A stretch of DNA of 64,000 nt. It comes from Halalkalibacter alkalisediminis (GTDB taxonomy: Bacteria > Bacillota > Bacilli > Bacillales > Bacillaceae_D). Below, piece after piece: positions 18,152 to 26,054 of the stretch. The number at the start of each line of letters is the position of its first letter. The first letter of the stretch is position 1. The stretch is taken from assembly GCF_028610705.1 (NCBI RefSeq), contig NZ_JAQQWT010000001.1, positions 186,001 to 250,000 on the forward strand, in the 5' to 3' direction. The notes beneath the pieces are model-generated. The model was given only the letters and a program-made list of their open reading frames with translations, was not told the DNA's origin and did no database searches. A program made the position numbers and the translations under genes.

Positions 18152-19128
18152 ATGGATAAAACGTTATCAATTCGATTAGGTTATGTAGCGATGAGTGTCA
18201 TCCTCTCAAATGCATCTCCATCACAAACGATGACGGTGAAACAGTATGAACAAATCACGATAAGGAAGCAGGTCTTAGACGGTTAGAACGCATATCAACA
18301 TCAAATTTACAAAACTGTCTAAGATTATTAAAACACAATAAAGCGCACGATATTCGTTTTTTTCGGTTTTCATCTAGACTTATTCCACTCGCTAATCATC
18401 CTTTAACTGAAGGGTGGAAGTTTGAACGGATTCTATCTCCCTTGTTAAAGGAGATAGGTGACTTTGTGCGTAACGAACAGATGAGAGTGGACTTTCACCC
18501 AGATCATTTTGTTGTGTTAAATAGTAAATCAAAAGACATCCTCCAGCAATCTTTAAGAACATTGGTTTTGCACTATAAATTATTGAAAGAAATGGGTATT
18601 CATCCTGTGCATCGCTGTGTCCTGCATGTAGGAGGGAAGAAGCAAGGTAGAGAAGAAGGATTAGAACAATTCGTTGCCAATTTCTCAATGATACCAGTCT
18701 CAATACAGAAAATGATTATGCTAGAAAACGATGACGTTAATTACCCTATTGAAGATGTTCTATATTTGGGAGAAAAGCTAAATATTCCTGTGGTATTTGA
18801 CCTACATCACTATGATGTTCATCACGAATCAACAGACCTTGAATCGTTATGGAAAAGAGTGGTGAATACATGGAAGGATAGTCCTTTGCCTGTGAAAATT
18901 CATATTTCAAGTCCGAAAGAGGGAAAAGAAGATCGTAGGCATCATGATTATATTGATGCAGAGCGATTTCGTGAATTTTTAACGTTCATATTGGGTTCAG
19001 TAGAAGAATTGGATGTGATGATTGAAGCGAAACAAAAGGATGCAGCACTATTAAAACTAATGGAAGATTTGCAAAAGGTGAAAGGAATAGAAGTGAAGTC
19101 ACCAACTTCCATAAAGTTAAGCAGTTGA
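18152..19128 (+). pseudogene. uvsE: UV damage endonuclease UvsE, interrupted by a one-base frameshift
   Basis: The frame from ATG 18152 (AGGGGG 8 nt upstream) begins RLGYVAMSVILSNASPSQTMTV, the UvsE/UVDE N-terminus, then stops at 18284. The rest of the family sequence continues in another frame from about 18259: RRLERISTSNLQNCLRLLKHNKAHD, FRFSSRLIPLANHP, HPDHFVVLN, LENDD, VVFDLHHYD, MIEAKQKD. Restoring one base near 18257-18259 (AC-GAT-AAG) gives a 325-residue protein, close to the 320 of B. subtilis UvsE. UvsE nicks DNA 5' of UV photoproducts and other lesions. Apart from the frameshift the coding looks intact, so either recent inactivation or a sequencing error. Confidence 0.9.
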
Positions 19129-19182
19129 GTATTACCTTAATTGAAGGAGACGTGTTATACTGTTTTTTAGGAGGTGAGAGTG

Positions 19183-19623
19183 ATGCTCGCAACCATATCA
19201 ACTTTTGAGTTAATCGATCATGCAAGTGACCTAGGTCAAGCAGTTATTCAATCTGAGACTTATCTTGCCTATTTAGAGGCAAAGAAGGAACTACAAGCAG
19301 ATACAGTTGCTCAAGGGCGGATTCGAAAATTCAACCAAATGAAAGACCAATATGAAGAAGTACAAAGGTTTGGAAAATATCATCCAGACTACGATAGAGT
19401 CTCCTCTGACATTCGAAAAATAAAACGTGAGGTTGACTTAACGGTTACTGTAGCCACCTTTAAAAAGGCAGAAAGAGAGCTAGAATCACTTTTAATTGAA
19501 ATTTGTGAAGTGATTGCAAGGTCTGTTTCTGACGCGATTAAAGTGCCAACAGGTAATCCGTTCTTTGATAATATGTCATGTAGTGGTGGATGTAGTTCAG
19601 GTGGCGGCTGCGGTTGCAGTTAG
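19183..19623 (+). CDS. ylbF: YlbF (RicF), iron-sulfur RNase Y specificity factor
   Basis: 146-residue helical protein of the YlbF/YmcA family with a Cys-rich tail, CSGGCSSGGGCGC. In B. subtilis YlbF, YmcA and YaaT form a complex that binds [4Fe-4S] clusters, associates with RNase Y to direct mRNA maturation, and is needed for competence, sporulation and biofilm formation; the tail cysteines of YlbF contribute cluster ligands. The ATG at 19183 lies 8 nt after AGGAGG, better than the GTG at 19174. Followed by ylbG, as in B. subtilis, but with an extra gene between. Confidence 0.95.
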   Translation: MLATISTFELIDHASDLGQAVIQSETYLAYLEAKKELQADTVAQGRIRKFNQMKDQYEEVQRFGKYHPDYDRVSSDIRKIKREVDLTVTVATFKKAERELESLLIEICEVIARSVSDAIKVPTGNPFFDNMSCSGGCSSGGGCGCS

Positions 19624-19629
19624 ACAAGA

Positions 19630-19673
19630 GGTGGTTCAAAAGGATTTATTATCCCTTTTGAGCCACCTTTTTT
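19630..19673 (+). terminator. Terminator after ylbF
   Basis: GGTGGTTCAAAAGGAT pairs with ATCCCTTTTGAGCCACC (one unpaired base) around TTATT, then TTTTTT. Confidence 0.9.
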
Positions 19674-19692
19674 CAACAGAAAGCGTCATGAT

Positions 19693-20010
19693 TTAGTTTT
19701 TTAATCGAATACAGTTCGAACAGCCATTTCCACAACAAAATAACTTTTCTTGTGGTACTTTAAAACGAATGCGGTAAACAAATGTCTGAGATTTCATACG
19801 GACAAACGTAATATCACATGTGAGTTGTTTCCCTTTCATCGCTTGTGAGGCAGCTTGAATGAGAAGGTCATTAAGTTGTTGCTGCTGTAAATTTAGCGCT
19901 GTAATGTATAAAAAGGGAATACCAGTAAATGTCTTTTTAGAAATCGTGTTAACTTGATGTTCTACTTTGAGTAATGTAATAAATTTTTCCCAGATCAATT
20001 CAAGATCCAT
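19693..20010 (-). CDS. Small protein with C-terminal CCGxGCxNC motif
   Basis: 105-residue soluble protein of unrecognised family. The N-terminal 90 residues look like an alpha/beta domain (LLKVEHQVNTISKKTFTGIPFLYITAL). The tail is EKLFCCGNGCSNCIRLKN, with four cysteines spaced CC-x2-GC-x2-C, resembling the CCGNGCxNC motif of oxidoreductase-like domains and able to bind a metal or cluster. The ATG at 20010 has TGAGG 9 nt upstream. It is transcribed towards ylbF, whose product also has a cluster-binding Cys tail. Confidence 0.65.
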   Translation of the reverse strand: MDLELIWEKFITLLKVEHQVNTISKKTFTGIPFLYITALNLQQQQLNDLLIQAASQAMKGKQLTCDITFVRMKSQTFVYRIRFKVPQEKLFCCGNGCSNCIRLKN

Positions 20011-20135
20011 AAACACCATCCTCAGGTATTGCTTCTTTTATTATAAAGGATAGAAGGTGGAAAGCGAACGTTCTATTGATGGAAAAGTCAGAACATGCTA
20101 GACTGAAATAAGATTAACGTTAAAGGAGACAAAAT

Positions 20136-20414
20136 ATGTTAGGTGCAAAGCGTCAAGGTATCGCTGTTTGGCTCACGTCTTTAAAATTTGCTAGGCAATT
20201 ACGCAGGTTTGGTAATGTACATTATGTTTCAAAAAAAATGAAATATGTTGTTTTTTACTGCGACCAAGATAAAGTAGATGAGACGATTGAAAAATTAAAA
20301 GCATTCTCTTTTGTTCGTGATGTAAAGCCTTCGATGCGTCCTTTTATTGCAACAGAGTTTCAAAATGCGAAGCCGGACAAAGCTAAAGAATATGATTATA
20401 AAATGGGAATATAA
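20136..20414 (+). CDS. ylbG: YlbG, DUF2129 family protein
   Basis: 92-residue cytosolic protein of the UPF0298/DUF2129 family: QGIAVWLTSLKFARQLRRFGNVHYVSKKMKYVVFYCDQD is the conserved core. Function unknown. ATG at 20136 follows AAAGGAGA. Confidence 0.93.
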   Translation: MLGAKRQGIAVWLTSLKFARQLRRFGNVHYVSKKMKYVVFYCDQDKVDETIEKLKAFSFVRDVKPSMRPFIATEFQNAKPDKAKEYDYKMGI

Positions 20415-20416
20415 AC

Positions 20417-20459
20417 CCGAATAAAGGACAAGTAGACGTCCCTTATTCGGTTTTTTTTA
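20417..20459 (+). terminator. Terminator after ylbG
   Basis: CCGAATAAAGGAC pairs with GTCCCTTATTCGG (one A-C mismatch) around a 7-nt loop, then eight T residues. Confidence 0.9.
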
Positions 20460-20520
20460 TAAATAGGAGAAAAACGTATGATTTGGTAGAAAATAGGCTT
20501 TTAATGTGTGTAAAGAGATG

Positions 20521-20560
20521 ATAATCAACGTTGATTATTTCGTCAGGCGAAATATATAAT
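20521..20560 (+). promoter_or_regulatory. Palindromic operator over the promoter of the MFS gene
   Basis: A perfect 18-bp palindrome, ATAATCAACGTTGATTAT (20521-20538), covers the -35 hexamer TTGATT (20531-20536). TATAAT follows at 20555-20560 with an 18-bp gap. A repressor bound there would block RNA polymerase, as for drug-efflux genes controlled by MarR- or TetR-type proteins. No such regulator is encoded nearby. Confidence 0.65.
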
Positions 20561-20584
20561 AGGAGGACTAAAGGAAGTGGTAGG

Positions 20585-21823
20585 ATGATTGGCTGGAAGC
20601 GTAATTTATGGATTTTAGTTGTAAGTCAATTTCTTGTTATAAGTGCAATGACAATGATTATTCCATTTTTGCCATTATATCTACAAGAATTAGGTGTTAA
20701 AAATCCAGAAACATTAAGCATTTGGGCTGGAGTTATATTTGGAGCTAACTTTTTAACAGCCTTCCTATTTTCGCCATTTTGGGGGCGAATGGGGGATAAA
20801 TATGGACGAAAGATGATGATTTTACGTTCAGGCTTTGGGATGGCTTTAGTTATTAGCTTAACTGCTTTTGCAATAGGTCCGATCTCCCTTTTGCTTCTGA
20901 GGTTATTAAATGGAATGGTATCTGGTTTTATTCCGGCCTCCATAGGACTTGTCTCGACGAATACACCAAAAGATAGAGTGGGTTATGCGTTAGGATTGTT
21001 GCAGTCTGGTTCTGTTTCAGGTGCTATTTGTGGCCCTTTAATCGGGGGAGTATTAGCACAAAACTATGGTTACAGTATGGTCTTTATTATAACAGGTATG
21101 TGTATTTTTATTGCTACGTTCGTTGTATTGTTCTTTGTAAAAGAACAATTCACTCAGGTTAAAGAAAAAGAGAAAACGAGTACACTGGATGATTTTAAAA
21201 CTGTAACCGCAAAAAAGCCAGTTATGTCTTTGTTTGTAGTTATTTTTCTCATTCAATTTGCTGTTATGGGAGTCAACCCTCTATTATCATTATTTGTAGA
21301 AGAATTAACGTCACCTGCTACTGTTGCTTTTTACGCTGGTGTGGCTTTATCTGTGATGGGCTTTGCCAATATGCTTACGTCACCATTACTTGGAAAATTA
21401 AGTGACAAAAAAGGAGCTCAACATGTGTTGACCTACTCTATGATCGGAGTAGCCATATTCTCTATTCCGCAGGCTTTTGTAACTGACATATGGCAGTTAA
21501 TCATATTGCGTTTCTTAATAGGTTTATGCTTAGGTGGACTGCTACCAGCAGTTAATACTCTTATTCGAATGCACGCTCCGTCAGGAATGGAAAGTCGTAC
21601 ATATGGATTTTCAAATAGTGCCATGTATTTAGGAACTATGATCGGACCGATACTAGGTGGATTGGTTGTTTCAAGCGTAGGTGTAAGAGGTCTGTTTTTT
21701 GTATGTGCTCTCGTATTATTCTTAAATGTGGTTCTTGTAAAAGTTAAAGTTTTACCTGCTGCTAATTTGGTTTTTAAAGCCGAAAAGGTGAGGCGAAAAA
21801 ACGAAAAGGTCGTTCCTCAATAA
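20585..21823 (+). CDS. MFS drug/proton antiporter (MdtG/PmrA-like)
   Basis: 412-residue, 12-helix major facilitator protein, probably exporting drugs or other hydrophobic compounds with the proton gradient. Signatures: GRMGDKYGRKMM (motif A) between helices 2 and 3, a conserved Arg in LLLLRLLNGMVSG, and SGSVSGAICGPLIGG (motif C, antiporter type) in helix 5. Closest in character to MdtG/PmrA-like DHA1 pumps. The start at 20585 follows AAAGGAAG; an AGGAGG at 20561 would lie at or before the predicted transcript start. Not part of the B. subtilis ylb order. Confidence 0.85.
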   Translation: MIGWKRNLWILVVSQFLVISAMTMIIPFLPLYLQELGVKNPETLSIWAGVIFGANFLTAFLFSPFWGRMGDKYGRKMMILRSGFGMALVISLTAFAIGPISLLLLRLLNGMVSGFIPASIGLVSTNTPKDRVGYALGLLQSGSVSGAICGPLIGGVLAQNYGYSMVFIITGMCIFIATFVVLFFVKEQFTQVKEKEKTSTLDDFKTVTAKKPVMSLFVVIFLIQFAVMGVNPLLSLFVEELTSPATVAFYAGVALSVMGFANMLTSPLLGKLSDKKGAQHVLTYSMIGVAIFSIPQAFVTDIWQLIILRFLIGLCLGGLLPAVNTLIRMHAPSGMESRTYGFSNSAMYLGTMIGPILGGLVVSSVGVRGLFFVCALVLFLNVVLVKVKVLPAANLVFKAEKVRRKNEKVVPQ

Positions 21824-21840
21824 GGGGAGTGACCTTTTTG
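21802..21840 (+). terminator. Terminator overlapping the MFS stop codon
   Basis: AAAAGGTCGTTCC pairs with GGGAGTGACCTTTT (G-U pair and a bulge), followed by T residues. The stop codon lies in the loop. Confidence 0.7.
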
Positions 21841-21869
21841 TATTATTAAAGAATTTGTTAGTTAACTCA

Positions 21870-21954
21870 GGGATGTGCAATGGCTTCGCGCGCTGCGCTC
21901 ATTACTGAGAGGAAATACAAAAAGGTAAAAAGCGGCCTTTTTGTATTTCCTCTC
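21870..21954 (-). repeat. Dispersed hairpin repeat, partial copy, reverse orientation
   Basis: A perfect 19-bp stem, GAGAGGAAATACAAAAAGG (21907-21925) with its complement (21936-21954), has the AAAAAGG apex of this family. Read on the minus strand, the hairpin is followed by CAGTAATGAGCG, GCGCAGCGCGCGAAGCCATTGCAC, matching the tail of the copy after sigE. It ends at the stop codon of the minus-strand gene that follows. Confidence 0.6.
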
Positions 21955-22343
21955 TATTGTAGGGGGGGGAGATAGCGGTTCATTCTTAGAACACCAATGA
22001 GATATTGGTAGTAAAGTTCTTTTTCTTCAAATGCAGTGGATGATTTTACTTCTAGTCTGTGAATGGGTTTGGCAAGTTCTTCAGATAACTGCTCGAACAA
22101 ACGATAGCGTTCAGATGGTTTATTAGTTGGAAGATGGATTCCTTCTAAGCACAGATATAGAGGCATCATCTTTCCTGGTTCAGCAGGACGCAAAATAACA
22201 GCAAGAGATGTTTTTTCCGCATTATCTATTTTTGTATCTAGCCTTAAAAGCATGTGAATACGCGTTTGATTGGATCTTGCAATCTCGAGTAACTCATATA
22301 AGTCGTTGTAGCCTTCGCCTAGTAATACAAATCGTTGAATCAT
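21954..22343 (-). CDS. Conserved-type hypothetical protein downstream of a structured RNA
   Basis: 129-residue soluble protein beginning IQRFVLLGEGYNDLYELLEIA, with later RIHMLLRLDTK and LAVILRPAEPGKMMPLYLCLEG. I think this belongs to a small Bacillaceae family of unknown function (DUF7147-like), but cannot confirm it. The ATG at 22343 has AAGTAGG 7-8 nt upstream; the ATG at 22361 has none. An intrinsic terminator 64 bp upstream on the same strand ends a structured RNA, suggesting control by attenuation. Confidence 0.65.
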   Translation of the reverse strand: MIQRFVLLGEGYNDLYELLEIARSNQTRIHMLLRLDTKIDNAEKTSLAVILRPAEPGKMMPLYLCLEGIHLPTNKPSERYRLFEQLSEELAKPIHRLEVKSSTAFEEKELYYQYLIGVLRMNRYLPPLQ

Positions 22344-22404
22344 ATAATAACCTACTTTCATATCGCATTCGATTGAAATGTAGCATGAAAACTTTTAATT
22401 GTCG

Positions 22405-22600
22405 AGCAAAAAAAATCCTCGCAAGGAATCCCTTGCGAGGTGCCCATACACATACTTTGTATGTAATGAGGCTATGGGAGAGGAGAAACCGGAGGAAGAA
22501 CTTATGGGGAAACGTAAGCCTTCTCCGCGGTTGTAGCAACACCTTAAGAGTGCTACTAATTGAAGTATGACCTTTTTAAATTTATTCCATACGTAAATTA
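22405..22600 (-). ncRNA. Structured RNA with terminator (ylbH-leader region)
   Basis: On the minus strand this stretch can fold into consecutive hairpins: GTAGCA/TGCTAC (22533-22556), a long one capped by CTTA/TAAG (22501-22518), and CCCATA/TATGGG enclosing ACATAC/GTATGT (22443-22478). It ends in a perfect terminator, CCTCGCAAGG/CCTTGCGAGG (22417-22440), followed by eight U. No T-run follows the terminator on the + strand. It lies upstream of rsmD (ylbH), where a conserved ylbH leader RNA motif has been described; whether this is the same motif, and its strand, is my inference. It may be a small RNA or a 5' leader of the gene starting at 22343. Confidence 0.6.
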
Positions 22601-22727
22601 GAAAACTTTTTACTTGATCAACATAAAGGTGGAAACCTATGAATGATGAATGATTTTGATAAAATGCTTTTTTTTTTGATTTTTGGTAGGATATAGAGGT
22701 ACTAGACAGAAGAGGATGGGTGGATGA

Positions 22728-23279
22728 ATGAGAGTCATATCAGGTGATAAAAGAGGATTACCCTTAAAAGCTGTTCCAGGGTCTTCAACTAGACCGACAA
22801 CTGATAAAGTAAAGGAATCAATCTTTAATATGATAGGTCCGTATTTCGATGGAGGAATCGCTTTAGATCTATATGCTGGTAGTGGGGGTTTGGGAATAGA
22901 AGCAATTAGTCGTGGAGTACAGAAAGCAATATTTGTTGATCAAAATCGGAAGGCGATTGAAACAATTAAACAAAATTTAAGTCACTGCAGTTTCGAAGAG
23001 AAGGCTGAAGTATATCGAAATGATGCAACTAGAGCCTTGAAAGCTTTAATCAAGCGGGAAATTTCGTTTTCGTATGTATTTCTTGATCCTCCATATGCTG
23101 AGCAAAATATCAGCAATGAGATCAGTATCATCCTTGACTATCATTTGCTCGATGAAAAAGGTAAGATTATTTGTGAACATGCATCATCTGTCGTTTTGCC
23201 AGAAGAGATTGGTTTAGGAAAGAAACAACGTTCTGAAACCTATGGTGATACAACGATTTCAATCTATACATATAAATAA
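22728..23279 (+). CDS. rsmD: 16S rRNA (guanine-966-N2)-methyltransferase RsmD
   Basis: 183-residue SAM-dependent methyltransferase modifying G966 (E. coli numbering) of 16S rRNA. Features: RVISGDKRGLPL with RPTTDKVKESIFNM at the N-terminus, the SAM-binding ALDLYAGSGGLGIEAISRG, and the catalytic DPPY in YVFLDPPYAEQ. Known in B. subtilis as ylbH; upstream of coaD as is usual, 18 nt apart. Confidence 0.95.
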   Translation: MRVISGDKRGLPLKAVPGSSTRPTTDKVKESIFNMIGPYFDGGIALDLYAGSGGLGIEAISRGVQKAIFVDQNRKAIETIKQNLSHCSFEEKAEVYRNDATRALKALIKREISFSYVFLDPPYAEQNISNEISIILDYHLLDEKGKIICEHASSVVLPEEIGLGKKQRSETYGDTTISIYTYK

Positions 23280-23783
<504 letters not shown>

Positions 23784-23847
23784 GATGAAAGAATAAACAT
23801 TCCAATTTGGTTTGAAACGAAGAATGTGAAAGGTTTATTCTTCCGTC

Positions 23848-23896
23848 CAAAAGGGCTGACACATAGGTCAACATGATCTTGCGTCAGCTCTTTAAC
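23848..23896. terminator. Terminator region between convergent coaD and ylbJ
   Basis: AAGGGCTGACACA pairs with TGCGTCAGCTCTTT (one mismatch). Short T-runs on both sides suggest use from both directions. Confidence 0.6.
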
Positions 23897-23897
23897 T

Positions 23898-25124
23898 TTA
23901 AAGACTTCTTGCTAAGGCTCTTCGTGTAGAAATACCTATGAATATCATTAGCATAAGCAAGGTAAACAAGGATCCATATTCAACGACTGCATTCCATGTT
24001 GAATTAAACCAAGTATCTGATGTATTTCTTAAAAAGACGGGAACTGTAGCCCCTTCATTATCTACTGATTGTTGGTTAAGATAAAACGGTTGCCAAAATA
24101 GATAAACAAGTAAAGCAGAAATGCAACCATGTATTAAGCGAGCAATGAAAAATGGCTTAAAACGAATATCCGTTTCAGCTAACAAACTGGCAACTTGCCC
24201 TTGAATAGAGAAACCACTAAATGCGAGAATAAAGCTTGCTACAACTACTTGTTCGAATAAATCGACCGTACTTGTTTCGCTAGCCATTTGAGCGCCAAGA
24301 GTCATTTCGAACAAACCTGAGATGAGAGAAGCGTTTAGCTCACTTGGTAAGTGGAAGAAGGTTAGAACTACAGAGAAGACAGTCGATAAGACAGCAACAA
24401 TGCCAACTAGGCTTAATATTTTATTTAAAACGGAAAATAAAATAATAAATCCACCAATCATTAATAAAGTGCGAACGGATGATTGGACAGCATCACCTAA
24501 TAATTGCCCAATGGGCCGTCCATCCTTGATCCGTTCTTTATGAAGTAGTTTAAAGGCCGCAACAATACCAGTTATTTTTGCTTTTTCAGGTGGACTAGAT
24601 GCTTCTTCTTCTCTACCATGAAATCTCATAATTAACCCAACGAATATATTTCCTAAGTAATGGGCTAGTGCTAGGACAATCCCTAGGGAGGCGTTGTGAA
24701 AGAAACCAACTGCAATAGCCCCAAAAATAAAGAGCGGATTGGAAGAACTGGTGAAAGAGACGAGTCTCTCTGCTTCTATTCGACTTACTTTATTTTCTTG
24801 ACGTAACCGAGCGGTAATTTTAGCACCAGCGGGATTGCCCGAAGCAAGCCCCATTGCCCAAACGAACCCTCCCACTCCTGGCACTCTAAATAAAGGACGC
24901 ATGAGTGGTTCAAGAAGTGCACCAATAAAGGTAACTACTCCAAAACCTATTAATAACTCTGACACAATGAAAAAGGGAAGCAACGAAGGGAAGACAACAT
25001 CCCACCAAATTTGTAACCCTCGGATAGAGCCTTCTAGAGCTTCTTGAGGAAAAGCCATTAGCGAGGCAGCTAATAATATACTCATGAGAGCCAGCATGAG
25101 AGTTTTAGTTATAGATAATGACAT
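23898..25124 (-). CDS. ylbJ: Sporulation integral membrane protein YlbJ
   Basis: 408-residue membrane protein (same length as B. subtilis YlbJ) with nucleoside-recognition (Gate) domains, about eight helices, and conserved stretches SLLPFFIVSELLIGFG, WAMGLASGNPAGAKITA and FTSSSNPLFIFGAIAVG. In B. subtilis it is made under sigma-E and is needed for heat-resistant spores. The ATG at 25124 follows AAAGGAGG; upstream in-frame starts lie before that site. Confidence 0.93.
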   Translation of the reverse strand: MSLSITKTLMLALMSILLAASLMAFPQEALEGSIRGLQIWWDVVFPSLLPFFIVSELLIGFGVVTFIGALLEPLMRPLFRVPGVGGFVWAMGLASGNPAGAKITARLRQENKVSRIEAERLVSFTSSSNPLFIFGAIAVGFFHNASLGIVLALAHYLGNIFVGLIMRFHGREEEASSPPEKAKITGIVAAFKLLHKERIKDGRPIGQLLGDAVQSSVRTLLMIGGFIILFSVLNKILSLVGIVAVLSTVFSVVLTFFHLPSELNASLISGLFEMTLGAQMASETSTVDLFEQVVVASFILAFSGFSIQGQVASLLAETDIRFKPFFIARLIHGCISALLVYLFWQPFYLNQQSVDNEGATVPVFLRNTSDTWFNSTWNAVVEYGSLFTLLMLMIFIGISTRRALARSL

Positions 25125-25247
25125 GGTAAAGCGGCCTCCTTTTATGTAAACATCATGGAACCTGTCCATAATATAACTATACGTATACAAGCTCGTAATA
25201 GACCATATCTTTAAAGTGGGAAGGAAAAAATGTGAGGAGAGGGTAAT

Positions 25248-26054
25248 ATGGGGAGTACTCGTCCGAAAATTGGGTTAGCACTTGGATCAGGAGGGGCTCG
25301 TGGTTTTGCCCATATTGGGGTTCTTAAGGCATTAGAAAAAGAGGCCATCCCTATTGACTATATTGCAGGTAGTAGTATGGGTGCTCTTGTTGGAAGTTTA
25401 TATGGGGTTGGGCAGAGCCCAGCTAATCTGGAAAGATTCGCTACGTTATTTCGAAGAAAATATTTTATTGATTTTATTGTACCTAAGCTAGGTTTCATTG
25501 CTGGTCAAAAAGCGAAGGAAGTCATAAGACTACTAGCTAAAGGGAAAAAGCTAGAAGAGCTGAATCCTCCGGTAGCGATTGTTGCCACTGATATTAAGAA
25601 TGGCGAACGAGTGGTTCTAACAGAAGGTGACGTGGCTACTGCAGTCAGAGCAAGTATAGCGATACCAGGAATATTCGTGCCGGAGAAAGTAGGGGATCGA
25701 TTATTAGTGGATGGGGGAGTTATTGATCGGGTTCCAGTGTCAGTAGTGAAGGAAATGGGAGCAGATGTTACAATAGCTGTAGATGTTTCTTATTTTCGGA
25801 CAGAACCTGAACTACATACAATTTATGATGTAATCATGCAAAGCATGGACATTATGGCAAGAGAGATGATTCGAGTTCAAGAATTCGATAGTTCTGTCAT
25901 GATTCGTCCGATTCTAAAACATTCTAGCTCGCTTGACTTTACAGAAGTAGATAGTCTAATAAGGCGTGGCGAAGAAGCGACTATGGAAAAATTAGACGAG
26001 ATAAAAAGCTGTATTGCTAATTGGAAGGAGAACAAAAATGACATCGAGGATTAA
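25248..26054 (+). CDS. ylbK: Patatin-like phospholipase YlbK
   Basis: 268-residue predicted serine lipid hydrolase of the RssA/patatin family. Visible motifs: oxyanion GSGGARGFAHIGV, nucleophile elbow GSSMGALVG, and the catalytic aspartate in DGGVIDRVPV, giving the Ser-Asp dyad. Substrate unknown. Its last 17 bases overlap the start of ylbL, so the two are probably cotranslated. Confidence 0.93.
   Translation: MGSTRPKIGLALGSGGARGFAHIGVLKALEKEAIPIDYIAGSSMGALVGSLYGVGQSPANLERFATLFRRKYFIDFIVPKLGFIAGQKAKEVIRLLAKGKKLEELNPPVAIVATDIKNGERVVLTEGDVATAVRASIAIPGIFVPEKVGDRLLVDGGVIDRVPVSVVKEMGADVTIAVDVSYFRTEPELHTIYDVIMQSMDIMAREMIRVQEFDSSVMIRPILKHSSSLDFTEVDSLIRRGEEATMEKLDEIKSCIANWKENKNDIED

Noticed and set aside
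19514-19696. 60-aa frame over the end of ylbF
   Set aside because: Out-of-frame shadow of the Gly/Cys tail of ylbF and its terminator.
22208-22570. Two overlapping reading frames (120 aa on +, 82 aa on -) between 22208 and 22570
   Set aside because: They lie on the structured RNA and across the start of the minus-strand gene, have no ribosome sites and contain hairpin-derived residues.
22343-22727. tRNA or SRP RNA in the rsmD upstream region
   Set aside because: No cloverleaf, CCA end or SRP Alu/S-domain signature; the hairpins end in an intrinsic terminator instead.
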